Origin: Nocardia testacea NBRC 100365
GTDB lineage: Bacteria > Actinomycetota > Actinomycetes > Mycobacteriales > Mycobacteriaceae
DNA: 64,000 nt
Reading direction: 5' to 3'
Assembly: GCF_000308775.1 (NCBI RefSeq)
Contig: NZ_BAGJ01000043.1
Coordinates: 50,637-114,636 of the forward strand
Shown: positions 25,317-34,220 of the stretch, piece by piece
Layout: each line of letters starts with the position of its first letter
How positions within the stretch are numbered: position 1 is the first letter of the stretch
Position numbers and translations under genes: made by a program
The notes under the pieces: generated by a model
Databases searched by the model: none
The model's input: the letters and a program-made list of their open reading frames with translations, nothing else
What the model was told of the DNA's origin: nothing

Positions 25317-26855
25317 TGGCTGGATGCCGCAATACCCTTTCGGATCAAATGTTTCTGGATCTTGCCGCTGGGGGTCCGCGGGAACTCCGCGGCCTCGAAC
25401 AACCGCTCCGGCAACTTCTGCCGCGCCACCCCCGCCCGCTCGAAGAAGGCCCGCACCTCCGCCGGGGACGGGAGCTCACACCCCGGCCGCAGGCGCAGCA
25501 CCGCGCCCACCACCTCCCCGAACCGGACGTCGGGCAGGGCGATCACCACCGACTCCGCGACCTGCGGCATGGCGTCGAGCACATCCTCGACCTCGCGCGC
25601 GCCCACGTTCTCGCCACCGCGGATCACCACATCGGCCTTGCGATCGGTGATGGTCAGGCAGCCGTCGGCATCCAGGACGCCGATATCGCCGGTGTGGTAC
25701 CAGCCGTCGGCGTCGAATGCCCGCGCGGTCAGCTCGGGATCGGTATAGCCCAGGCACAGATCCGGTCCGCGGCTGAGGATCTCGCCGTCCGCGGCGATCT
25801 CGATCTCCACCCCTGGCATCGGACGGCCGTCGGTGGTGAGCCGCTCCCGCTCGGGGGCATCGAGCGCGGAGGCCGTGATGGAGGGATGCTCGGTACTGCC
25901 GTACGCGCGGAAGGCGATCACGCCGAGATCGGTCAACATCCGCGTCACGGCGGCCGGTACCGCCGAACCCCCCCAATCCCACATAGCGCATATGCGCGAG
26001 ATGCTCCGGGGTGTAGTCGGGATGCTCGACCATGCTCGTCACGAAATACGGTGGGCCGCCGCCCACCACGAGCCCGCCGGAGCGCATCAGGGCCAGCGCC
26101 CGGCCCGGATCCCAGACATCCAGCAGATTCACCGGTCGCCCGTGCAGCACCGGAAGCAGGCACGCGCCCACCATTCCGATGAAATGCCCCACCGGGGTGG
26201 CGGTCAACTGGTCGCCGCGGTCCTCCCTGTTCCGTTCCGCGAGCTGCCGCGATTCACAGCCCAGTGTCTGATGACTGTGCACCACACCCTTGGGCGCACT
26301 CGTCGTCCCCGAGGTGAAGGCGATGAGCGCGGGGCCGGCCGGGTCGGCGGGCAGCACCCCGGGCATGGGCTCGCCGGCGAGCAGGTTGTCGAAGTCGCGC
26401 CCCACTACGCCGACGATGGGGACCTCGGCGCAGACCTCCGGATCGTGGACGGTCCGGCCGAACTCGGCCATGGTGATGAAAACCATCGGCCGGGCGACCC
26501 GCAGGATATGGCCGAGCTCGCGGCGTCCGTAGAAATGCACGATCGGGACCACCGCGGCCCCCAGGAACGACGCCGCCCAGAAGGTCGCCGCGGCTTCCAT
26601 CCAGTTGGGCAATTGGAACGCCAGCACATCACCCGGCCCGACACCCCGGGATCGCAGACCCGCCGCCAATCGCCGGGCCACCCGCTCGACCTCGGCGAAG
26701 GTTCCCCGCCAGGGCCGCACCTCGGAATGCACCCGGAACTCGGTCGCCGGCGCGGCGGCCAGACCGCGGCTCAGCAGATCTCCCATGGTGTCGCGCGTCC
26801 ACCAGCCCTCGGCGATGTACCGGGCGCGCAGGTCCGCGGCCACGACCCGGGTCAC
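25307..26855 (-). pseudogene. AMP-binding acyl-CoA ligase, frameshifted at a 7-G run
   Basis: Acyl-CoA synthetase of the FadD3/AliA (cyclohexanecarboxylate ligase)-like group, about 515 aa if read through. N-terminal part, from GTG 26855 (GAGGTGGGG upstream): TRVVAADLRARYIAEGWW, then the phosphate loop FTSGTTSAPKGVVHSH. The frame breaks at bases 25974-25968, a run of seven G: six G would give YVGLGGSAVPAAVTRML. The C-terminal part continues in the shifted frame with YGSTEHPS, YHTGDIG, ITDRKADVVIRGGENV and the catalytic Lys in RTPSGKIQK. All core motifs survive, so the break is recent, an error, or a slippery on/off switch. It would activate the pathway substrate with CoA. Confidence 0.85.
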
Positions 26856-27349
26856 CGGACCCCACCTCGAATACCTCGGTCGGACATATCGGTTCACCCC
26901 TTCCGCGCCGGCGGGATGCTCGGCGCCCCGGACGAGGCACCCGCGCGAGCGCGTCGGAGTCGAATCCGCCGACTGGTGAAAATAAAATTCTCTTTCGAAG
27001 CGAACGAAAATTCGCCACAGGCCTTCGGCCGGGTCGAACACCACTACCCGCCATCAGCAGCCGAATGGCCACGTCGGCCGGTATCGGTCGATCGACCAGG
27101 CTTCTTCCGAAACCTTGCCGCTGAGCCCACTGGTAGAGTACCGTTCTCGTATGCGAAAACGCAGTTCTTTTCGCATACGAGAACAGCCGTATGTCCGCAG
27201 CCGGTACCCGGCGGTGCCGGGTCGACACCGAATCAGGGCCGCGGCCGGATCGACGCGCGGCGCGCGCCGCGCACCCTGCCCCGTGCCCGCTCCCGGCGGT
27301 CCGGCGCACCGGGCAGGTGGCTCCCGGAAACAGATCGAAAGGGAATGCT
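26856..27349. promoter_or_regulatory. 494-bp divergent control region of the two catabolic operons
   Basis: No gene lies here. The minus-strand series (AMP ligase to P450) and the plus-strand series (mycofactocin-type SDR onward) both start from it. An AT-rich patch at about 26976-27005, with TTTCG and CGAAA halves around TTCGCTT on the minus strand, is a likely promoter for the minus series. The large inverted repeat at 27143-27184 lies near the centre. The rest is GC-rich with no structure I can name. Confidence 0.6.
27143..27184. promoter_or_regulatory. Perfect 17-bp inverted repeat, likely operator
   Basis: GTTCTCGTATGCGAAAA (27143-27159) and its exact reverse complement TTTTCGCATACGAGAAC (27168-27184) flank an 8-base spacer. 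The arms are AT-rich relative to their surroundings and sit between two divergent catabolic operons, 160 bases before the SDR start. Each arm is long enough for two half-sites, so a tetramer or two dimers could bind. No regulator gene lies in the island itself; the binder is unknown. Confidence 0.7.
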
Positions 27350-28210
27350 GTGGGACGTGTCGAAGGCAAAGTCGCATTCATCACGGGCGCCGCGCGCGGT
27401 CAGGGCCGTAGCCACGCCGTACGACTGGCCGAAGAAGGCGCCGACATCATCGCGGTCGACCTCTGCCAGAACATGTCGACGATCGGTTACCCGCTGGCCT
27501 CGCCCGAGGACCTCGAGGAAACCGTGCGCCTGGTCGAGAAGACCGGCCGCCGCATCATCGCGTCCCAGACCGATGTCCGTGACGCCGTCGCCCTGAAGGC
27601 AGCGCTGGACGCGGGTGTCGCGGAATTCGGCAAGCTCGATATCGTGATCGCCCAGGCCGGCGTGGCGGGTATGAAGGGCACACCGGATATCCAGGCCTGG
27701 ACCGATGTCATCAACACCAACCTGGTCGGCACCATCAATGCCATCCAGGTCGCACTCCCCCACCTCGGCGAGGGCGCCTCCATCGTGGCCACCGGCTCGA
27801 CTGCGGCGATGGTGGACACCAGCAAGGTCGACAACCCCGGCTCGGACCTCGGCGGTATGGCCTACGTGCATTCCAAACGCGCACTGTCGTACTACGTCTT
27901 CGATATCGCCCGGCACCTGTCCACCCGCGGGATCCGCGCCAATGTCGTGCACCCCACCAACTGCAACACCGATATGTTGCAGAGCGAGCCGATGTACCGC
28001 TCGTTCCGGCCGGATCTGGAGAACCCCACCCGCGCCGACGCGGAGCCGGCCTTCTATGTCCAGCAGGCCATGAAGACACCGTGGATCGAGCCGGTCGACA
28101 TCTCCAACGCCATCCTGTTCCTGGTCTCCGACGAAGCCCGCTTCGTCACCGGGATGCAGTTGCGCGTCGACGCCGGCGGCTACCTGAAGTGGTACGACCA
28201 CAAACTCTGA
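27350..28210 (+). CDS. Mycofactocin-coupled SDR family oxidoreductase
   Basis: Short-chain dehydrogenase, 286 aa, of the subgroup whose NAD is tightly bound and re-oxidised through mycofactocin. GKVAFITGAARGQGRSHAVR is the cofactor loop with the characteristic GARGQGRSHA wording; the insert DNPGSDLGGMAYVHSKRAL before the Tyr-x-x-x-Lys (here YVHSK) and the C-terminus QLRVDAGGYLKWYDHKL are subgroup marks. Start GTG 27350 with AAAGGGAA upstream. First gene of the plus-strand catabolic series. Mycofactocin biosynthesis genes are not in this window. Confidence 0.92.
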   Translation: MGRVEGKVAFITGAARGQGRSHAVRLAEEGADIIAVDLCQNMSTIGYPLASPEDLEETVRLVEKTGRRIIASQTDVRDAVALKAALDAGVAEFGKLDIVIAQAGVAGMKGTPDIQAWTDVINTNLVGTINAIQVALPHLGEGASIVATGSTAAMVDTSKVDNPGSDLGGMAYVHSKRALSYYVFDIARHLSTRGIRANVVHPTNCNTDMLQSEPMYRSFRPDLENPTRADAEPAFYVQQAMKTPWIEPVDISNAILFLVSDEARFVTGMQLRVDAGGYLKWYDHKL

Positions 28211-28371
28211 CCCCGCCCGGCCACGCCGGTACCGGCGGCGCGCGCCCAGAGGCGATCGATGCGCGCGCCGCCCCCGGTGGCGAGTCGGCATCCGACTCCC
28301 GGAGCGGCGCAGAGTTCCGGACCCCGGCGAAGGTTCGCCACCCCCAGTGACCAGCAGAGGGACAACAGACC

Positions 28372-29730
28372 GTGACATCAACGGATAACGACCAGCGCAA
28401 ACAGAACCGGTACCACTTCGATCGGCACACCCCCGAATACCGCGAGCAGTTCACCGAAATCACGCATGAGATGCACGCGAAATGCCCGGTGGCGTGGACC
28501 GACACCTACGACGGGCACTGGGTGGCCGCCAGCGGTAACGCCGTATTCGAACTGGCCCGCTGCCCGGAGGTCTCGGTCGATCACGACGTGCACAACGAGC
28601 GTCGCGGCTACCAGGGCATCTCCATTCCCAAACCGCGCCGGGCCGCCATGGTCCGCGGCGGCATGCTGGAGATGGACGAACCCGAACACCGCACCTACCG
28701 GTCCGTCCTCAACCCGTACCTGTCCCCGGCCGCGGTCAAACGGTGGCAGCCCTTCATCGACGAGATCGTGCGGGCCTGCCTGGACGAGAAGATCGAAACG
28801 GGCCGCATCGATTTCGTGGACGATCTGGCCAATATCGTGCCCGCGGTGCTGACCCTGGCCATGCTGGGCATTCCGCTGAAGAAGTGGTCGGTGTACAGCG
28901 ATCCGGTGCACGCCTCGGTGTACACCCCGGAGGATTCCCCCGATGCCGCGCGGGTCGCGGAAATGCACCGGACCATGGGTATCGATATCCTCACCAGCCT
29001 GCACGAGGCCAAGACCGACCCGCGTCCCGGCCTGATCAAAGCCCTCACCGAACTGCGCATCGACGGTGAACCGGCCCCCGATATGGAACTGCTCGGCATG
29101 ATCGGCCTGCTCATCGGCGGTGGATTCGACACCACCACCGCGCTCACCGCGCATTCGCTGGAGTGGCTGTCGGAGCATCCCGCGCAACGCGAGGAATTGA
29201 GCCGCGACCGCGACGAACTGCTCGATTCCGCCACCGAGGAATTCCTCCGCTATTTCACCCCCGCGCCGGGTGACGGCCGCACCATCGCCGACGACTGCAC
29301 CTACCAGAACACCGAATTCCGCGAGGGCGACCGGCTCTGGCTGTCCTGGGCGATGGCGAACCGGGACGAGTCCATCTTCCCGGATCCCGACGAGATCGTG
29401 CTCGACCGGAAGGGTAACCGGCACTTCAGTTTCGGTCTCGGGGTGCACCGGTGCATCGGCTCCAATGTGGCGCGCACGGTGTTCAAGTCCATGCTGCTGG
29501 CGGTACTGGACCGGATGCGCGACTACACCTGCGACCCGGCCGGCACGGTGCACTACGACACCATCGGCGTCATCCAGGGGATGCGGAATCTGCCCGCCAC
29601 CTTCACCCCTGGTGAACGGCTGGGTCCGAATCTGGAAGAAACCCTGGAGCACCTGCAGCGGATCTGCGACGAACAGGGCCTGGCCGCCCCGGTGACCGAG
29701 CGGCCCGACGCCGCAGTGATCGACTACTGA
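28372..29730 (+). CDS. Cytochrome P450 (3)
   Basis: P450 monooxygenase, 452 aa, longer than P450 (1) and (2) owing to N- and C-terminal additions. I-helix GGGFDTTTALTAHSLEW, Glu-x-x-Arg in EEFLRYFTP, heme loop FSFGLGVHRCIGSNVAR. Start GTG 28372. It follows the SDR by 161 bases and precedes two amidohydrolases, so it belongs to the plus-strand series. Electron donors may be the Rieske protein at 32077 or the ferredoxin at 35549. Confidence 0.95.
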   Translation: MTSTDNDQRKQNRYHFDRHTPEYREQFTEITHEMHAKCPVAWTDTYDGHWVAASGNAVFELARCPEVSVDHDVHNERRGYQGISIPKPRRAAMVRGGMLEMDEPEHRTYRSVLNPYLSPAAVKRWQPFIDEIVRACLDEKIETGRIDFVDDLANIVPAVLTLAMLGIPLKKWSVYSDPVHASVYTPEDSPDAARVAEMHRTMGIDILTSLHEAKTDPRPGLIKALTELRIDGEPAPDMELLGMIGLLIGGGFDTTTALTAHSLEWLSEHPAQREELSRDRDELLDSATEEFLRYFTPAPGDGRTIADDCTYQNTEFREGDRLWLSWAMANRDESIFPDPDEIVLDRKGNRHFSFGLGVHRCIGSNVARTVFKSMLLAVLDRMRDYTCDPAGTVHYDTIGVIQGMRNLPATFTPGERLGPNLEETLEHLQRICDEQGLAAPVTERPDAAVIDY

Positions 29731-29784
29731 CCGCACGGTACCGGCCGGCGCCGCGGGGTTCGGCCGGTACCTCTTTCCGACGAG

Positions 29785-30885
29785 GTGATCGCGATGCAGG
29801 ACCTGCCCGACGGCACCCGCACTCCGGTGATCGATACCAGCGTGCACATCTTCTTCCGCTCCAACGACGATATGCGCTCCTATCTGAACGAACCGTTCAA
29901 GAGCCGCGGTATCCCGGACGCGGAGATGGACTGGTACGGCGCACCGGGCGGCGAGTACGTCAGGGGTGCTCGCGGACCACACAAGGGGTATCCGGGGTCG
30001 GACCCGGAATTCGTCGGGCAGCACCTCTTCGAAGAGCGCGGGGTGGATGTGGCGGTGCTGCATCCGATGACCCGCGGCATCCTGCCCGACCGGCATCTCA
30101 CCACCGCGGTCCTGTCCGCCCACAACGACATGATGGTGTCGCGCTGGCTCGACAGCGGCACCTACCGGGATCGGTTCCGCGGCACCCTGCGGGTCAACCC
30201 CGAGGATCTGCGCGGAGCGCTGCGCGAGATCGATCGGCTCGGCGGCCATCCGCAGATCGTGCAGCTCGGCATCCCGCTGCAATCACGGGAAGTGTACGGA
30301 AAACCGCAGTTCTGGCCTCTGTGGGAGGCGGCCGCGGCGGCGAATCTGCCGGTCGCCGCGCATCTCGAGACCGGGGAGAGCATCGGTCTGCCGCCCACCC
30401 CGTCGGGGCACACCCGGACCTACGAGCAGTACTACGGGTTCGCGGGGCTGAGCTACCTCTACCACCTCATGAATATGATCGCGGAGGGCGTGTTCGAGCG
30501 GTATCCGGGCCTGAAATTCGTCTGGGCCGACGGCGGCGCGGATCTGCTGACCCCGTTCACCTGGCGCATGGACACCTTCGGCCGGCCCCACCTCGAGCAG
30601 ACCCCGTGGGCACCGCGGATGCCCAGCGACTATCTGCCCGGCCACGTGTATTTCGTACACGCCACGATCGACGGCCCCGGCGACGCTCCCCACGCCGCCG
30701 AATGGCTGGACTTCACCGGCAAGGACGACATGGTGATGTTCGGGTCCAGCTACCCGCACTGGCACAGCGGCGATACCGATTCCCTGCCCGTCGCGCTGAT
30801 CCCGCAGCAGCGCGAAAAAGTCTACTGGCGCAATGCCGCCGCCCTGTACAGCATCGATATCGACGCGGTCACCGCCGTCGGCTGA
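29785..30885 (+). CDS. Amidohydrolase family protein (1)
   Basis: TIM-barrel metal enzyme of the amidohydrolase-2 (ACMSD-like) family, about 366 aa; members decarboxylate or hydrolyse aromatic and cyclic acids. The N-terminal metal motif, usually Asp-x-His-x-His or Asp-x-Asp-x-His, reads DTSVH, so the middle ligand is Ser. Other parts are regular: VAAHLETGES (His), FVWADGGADLLTPFTWRMD and MFGSSYPHWHSG near the end. GTG 29785 or ATG 29794 can start it; the latter follows GAGGTGAT. Whether the altered site still binds metal is open. Confidence 0.88.
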   Translation: MIAMQDLPDGTRTPVIDTSVHIFFRSNDDMRSYLNEPFKSRGIPDAEMDWYGAPGGEYVRGARGPHKGYPGSDPEFVGQHLFEERGVDVAVLHPMTRGILPDRHLTTAVLSAHNDMMVSRWLDSGTYRDRFRGTLRVNPEDLRGALREIDRLGGHPQIVQLGIPLQSREVYGKPQFWPLWEAAAAANLPVAAHLETGESIGLPPTPSGHTRTYEQYYGFAGLSYLYHLMNMIAEGVFERYPGLKFVWADGGADLLTPFTWRMDTFGRPHLEQTPWAPRMPSDYLPGHVYFVHATIDGPGDAPHAAEWLDFTGKDDMVMFGSSYPHWHSGDTDSLPVALIPQQREKVYWRNAAALYSIDIDAVTAVG

Positions 30886-30931
30886 TGCTGCTGCGCGCGG
30901 CCGAATCCGCGATAGTGCCCGAGGAGGCGTG

Positions 30932-32077
30932 ATGACCACGGCACAGGACCTGACGCGGGTCCCCGCTACGGAACTGGTTCCGGTACGCGTCGTCGATTCC
31001 GATGTCCACCCGGTCCCCCGGCGGGGCGATCTGGTGGACCATATCCCGGAACCGTGGCGTACCTCGTTCTTCCTGAGTCACCGCGTCGGTGACACCATCG
31101 TCTACGACGCACCGGACTACGCCCATTCCAAGGCCATGCGGGTGGACACCTTCCCCGCGAACGGCGAATTCCCCGGCAGCGACCCGGATATGGCGTTCCG
31201 CCAGCTCATCATGGACGCCGGCTCGGATATCGTCATCCTGGAACCGACGGTGAAGGCGACCCGGCTGCCCGAGGCCACCGCCGCGATGGCCACCGCCGTG
31301 AACCGATGGCTGGACGCGCAATGGCTGGACGCGCACAACAACTGGCATCGCCGCTGGCGCGGTTCGATCTGTGTGGCCATCGACGATCCGCGGGCCGCGG
31401 TCGCCGAGATCGAGCACTGGGCCGGACACGAATACATGGCGCAGATCCTCATCAAGGCCGAACCTCGGCCGTCGTGGGGCGATGCCCGCTACGACCCGAT
31501 CTGGGCGGCCGCGGTGAAACACGATCTACCGGTGAGCTGCCATCTCAGCCGCGGCGCCTACGAGACCATGCCCATGCCGCCGGTCGGATTCCCCAGCTAC
31601 AACCACGATTTCATGGTCACCTACTCGCTGCTGGCAGCGAACCAGATCATGAGCCTGATCTTCGATGGGGTCTTCGACCGGTTCCCGGCGCTGCGCATCG
31701 TCTTCGTGGAGCACGCGTTCACCTGGATCCTGCCGCTCATGTGGCGGATGGACGCGATCTACGCGGCTCGTGGCTCGTTCATGTCGATCACCCGCAAGCC
31801 GTCGGAGTATGTGAAGGAGCACATCCGGTTCACCACCCAGCCGCTGGACTACCCGGAGGACAAGACCGAACTCACCCGGGCGTTCGAATGGATGGAAGCG
31901 GACAAGATCCTGCTGTACTCCTCGGACTATCCGCACTGGACCTTCGACGACCCGCGCTGGCTGGTGAAACATCTACCGCCCGCGGCCCGGGAGAACGTCA
32001 TGTTCCGCAACGGTATCGAGACCTACCATCTGCCGGAGACCGTACCGGCCCTGCCCGGACAGCAGCGGGTCCACTGA
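30932..32077 (+). CDS. Amidohydrolase family protein (2)
   Basis: Second amidohydrolase-2 family enzyme, 381 aa. Metal motif VVDSDVHP (Asp-x-Asp-x-His, common in actinobacterial members), SCHLSRGAYE, VFVEHAFTWILPLMWRMD and YSSDYPHWTFDDPRWL. ATG 30932 has GAGGAGG upstream. Its stop overlaps the Rieske gene start (TGATG). The two paralogues side by side may form a heteromer or act on successive intermediates; the pair with a Rieske protein is inferred to be one functional block. Confidence 0.9.
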   Translation: MTTAQDLTRVPATELVPVRVVDSDVHPVPRRGDLVDHIPEPWRTSFFLSHRVGDTIVYDAPDYAHSKAMRVDTFPANGEFPGSDPDMAFRQLIMDAGSDIVILEPTVKATRLPEATAAMATAVNRWLDAQWLDAHNNWHRRWRGSICVAIDDPRAAVAEIEHWAGHEYMAQILIKAEPRPSWGDARYDPIWAAAVKHDLPVSCHLSRGAYETMPMPPVGFPSYNHDFMVTYSLLAANQIMSLIFDGVFDRFPALRIVFVEHAFTWILPLMWRMDAIYAARGSFMSITRKPSEYVKEHIRFTTQPLDYPEDKTELTRAFEWMEADKILLYSSDYPHWTFDDPRWLVKHLPPAARENVMFRNGIETYHLPETVPALPGQQRVH

Positions 32078-32652
32078 TGGCGGAGGAAATCGAGACGTCC
32101 GCCGCGGGTCCCGTTCCGGGCGAGCAGGCCGCGGTGGGCGGCGAAGGAGCACAGCCGGCGGGCACGGGCCGGGGCGGGACGGGCGCAGGCGCGCAACCGG
32201 AGAGCACCGGACAGCCCGTGGTGGCCGAACGCGCACAGCCGACGAGCACCGCACATCCCGGGGCGACCGAAGACGCACCGATCCGGCTCGCCCAAGGGCG
32301 CGAACACGTGGTGGCCACGGTGGACGAGATCCCGCCCGGATCGTCCAAAGTGGTGCCGATCGGCCGGCACGGGGTCGGTGTGTACAACGTCAACGGCACC
32401 TTCTACGCCATCGCGAACTACTGTCCGCACGAAGGCGGCCCGCTGTGCGCGGGACGGGCCCGCGGGCGCACGGTGGTCGACGACTCCGTCCCCGGCGATT
32501 CGGTGATGGTGCGCGACAACGAGTTCATCTACTGCCCGTGGCATCAGTGGGGTTTCGAACTGGCCACCGGCACCACCGCGGTGAAACCCGAATGGAGTAT
32601 CCGCACCTATCCGGTGCGGGTGGTCGGCGACGACGTGTTGGTCACCGCCTGA
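32077..32652 (+). CDS. Rieske [2Fe-2S] protein with low-complexity N-terminus
   Basis: Small electron-transfer protein, 191 aa. The Rieske ligands are in NYCPHEGGPLC and YCPWHQWGFELATG (Cys-x-His and Cys-x-x-His), about residues 112-160. Residues 1-65 are an Ala/Gly/Gln/Thr-rich linker-like stretch unusual for stand-alone Rieske ferredoxins, which are about 105-125 aa. ATG overlaps the stop of amidohydrolase (2). No signal peptide, so cytoplasmic. It may serve P450 (3) or a partner oxygenase outside the window. Confidence 0.9.
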   Translation: MAEEIETSAAGPVPGEQAAVGGEGAQPAGTGRGGTGAGAQPESTGQPVVAERAQPTSTAHPGATEDAPIRLAQGREHVVATVDEIPPGSSKVVPIGRHGVGVYNVNGTFYAIANYCPHEGGPLCAGRARGRTVVDDSVPGDSVMVRDNEFIYCPWHQWGFELATGTTAVKPEWSIRTYPVRVVGDDVLVTA

Positions 32653-32752
32653 TCCGGCACCGCCGGAGAACCTACGACGACCCGGCCGGCCCGTTCGGCC
32701 GGCCGCGGGAGTGCCCGCCCGGTCCACTCCCCGAACCCTTCAGGAGTGTGCG

Positions 32753-33622
32753 ATGCCCGCGGTAACGGTGAACGGCGGCAAGGTCGTCTACGAGATCCTC
32801 GGCACGACCGGAGATCTCATCGTGCTCACTCCGGGTGGCCGCTACAGCAAGGACATTCCCGGGCTCCGGCCGCTGGCCGAGGCACTGGTCGCCGGCGGCT
32901 ACCGCGTGCTGCTGTGGGACCGGCCCAACTGTGGCGCCTCCGATGTCCAGTTCTTCGGGCAGACCGAATCACATATGCGTGCCGAAACCCTGGCCGGGTT
33001 GCTCGCCGAACTCGATACCGGTCCGGTGATCCTGGCCGGCGGGTCCGGCGGCGCCCGCGATTCGATGCTCACCACCATGCTGTTTCCGGAACTGGTCACC
33101 GGTCTCGTGCTGTGGAATATCGTCGGCGGGGTCTACGGCACCGTCAATCTCGGTGCCTACTACGTGCTGCCCGGCCTGCAGGCGGTGCGGGGGTTGGGCA
33201 TCGAAGGACTGCTGCGGATGCGGGAGTGGCGGGAACGGATCGCGCAGAACCCGGACAACGAGCAGCGGCTGCGGGCGCTGGACCCGGCCGAGTTCGTGAA
33301 ACTGTCGCTGCGCTGGCTCAACGCCTACGTGCCGAAACCGGGACAGACGATCCCGGGCGTGGACGACGAGATGTTCGAACGAATCCGGGTGCCCACCCTG
33401 ATCATCCGGGGTGGGGCGAACGATCTGGATCATCCCAAACGGACCTCACTCGAGGTGAGCTGCCTCATCGAGGGGTCCGTCCTCATCGATCCGCCATGGC
33501 CCGAGGACGCGTGGGAGCGCGCGATGGAGGACCGGGCCCGGGGCCGGGTGCAGCAGTACAACATGTTCGACACCTGGGTGCTGGCGGCACCGCAGATCCT
33601 GGAATTCCTGGGCGATCGATGA
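32753..33622 (+). CDS. Alpha/beta hydrolase
   Basis: Alpha/beta hydrolase, 289 aa. VLTPGGRYSKD in place of the usual HGG loop, VLLWDRPNCGASD, nucleophile elbow LAGGSGGARDSM (Ser), acid region LIIRGGANDLDHP. A catalytic His comparable to the usual GH near the C-terminus is not obvious, so the enzyme may be altered. ATG 32753 has AGGAG upstream. Last gene of the plus-strand series, convergent with the unknown gene at 33640. Confidence 0.82.
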   Translation: MPAVTVNGGKVVYEILGTTGDLIVLTPGGRYSKDIPGLRPLAEALVAGGYRVLLWDRPNCGASDVQFFGQTESHMRAETLAGLLAELDTGPVILAGGSGGARDSMLTTMLFPELVTGLVLWNIVGGVYGTVNLGAYYVLPGLQAVRGLGIEGLLRMREWRERIAQNPDNEQRLRALDPAEFVKLSLRWLNAYVPKPGQTIPGVDDEMFERIRVPTLIIRGGANDLDHPKRTSLEVSCLIEGSVLIDPPWPEDAWERAMEDRARGRVQQYNMFDTWVLAAPQILEFLGDR

Positions 33623-33639
33623 CCGCGCCGCCCGCGCCC

Positions 33640-34113
33640 TCAGCTCGTCCGGATCCGGACCTCGCAGTTGGTGGAGGCCTCCAGCGCGGTGTGGATCCGG
33701 CTTTCCGGGACCCGCTCCAGATCGGCTTCGTGCAGCAGCACCTGCAGGATGTCGTAACCCTCGGGGCCGGGCAGCCGGACGATCTCCCCGGTGAGCCCGA
33801 ATCCCGCGAGGACGCCGTGCGCGTCGGCATCGGTACCGCGACTGACATAGGTGACCACACCCGGCACCGCCGCCGTACCGAAAACCCGCGCGCATTCCGC
33901 GACCACCCGCTCGGTATCGGCCGCGGCGTCGGCGGTATCCAGCAGTACCTGCAGTTCCCGGCGACCGCGCGGCGCGGCGGTGAGGTCCCGGTCCAGGAGC
34001 CGGGCGCCGGATTCGGCGAGGCCCGCGGCCAGTTCGGCCGTACCCCGGGCCAGCGAGTCGGCGGAGAGTTCACCGGCCGGGTCCACGTTCACCCGCAGCA
34101 CCGCAGTTCGCAT
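33640..34113 (-). CDS. Unknown protein, 157 aa
   Basis: I do not recognise a family. The protein is acidic, soluble and starts MRTAVLRVNVDPAGELSADS, with a likely alpha/beta sandwich: VLRVNVDP, ELQVLLDTAD, VVTYVSRGTD and LQVLLHEADL alternate with helices. It is divergent from the NuoF-like gene and shares its 107-bp promoter region, so it may be functionally linked to that redox pair. ATG 34113 is chosen because a -10 box (TAGGCT, 34126-34121) ends 7 bases upstream, giving a leaderless mRNA; the frame is open further upstream without sense. Confidence 0.65.
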   Translation of the reverse strand: MRTAVLRVNVDPAGELSADSLARGTAELAAGLAESGARLLDRDLTAAPRGRRELQVLLDTADAAADTERVVAECARVFGTAAVPGVVTYVSRGTDADAHGVLAGFGLTGEIVRLPGPEGYDILQVLLHEADLERVPESRIHTALEASTNCEVRIRTS

Positions 34114-34220
34114 GCGTATCAGCCTAACGGGCGCAGCCCGTCCGCCACCGGTGTACGGGCGCGGCCGATGCGGAGATACGCCCGATTCGAGCGGCCCGGC
34201 GCCGCGCCCATCCAGGAGGG
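34114..34220. promoter_or_regulatory. Divergent promoter, unknown gene / NuoF-like gene
   Basis: On the minus strand TAGGCT (34126-34121) fits a TAnnnT -10 box, 7 bases before the ATG of the unknown gene. On the plus strand AGGAGGGATG just before 34221 is a strong ribosome site for the NuoF-like gene. Confidence 0.45.

Noticed and set aside
28378..30282. A 634-codon minus-strand open frame opposite P450 (3) and amidohydrolase (1)
   Set aside because: Antisense shadow; the plus-strand genes hold complete family motifs.
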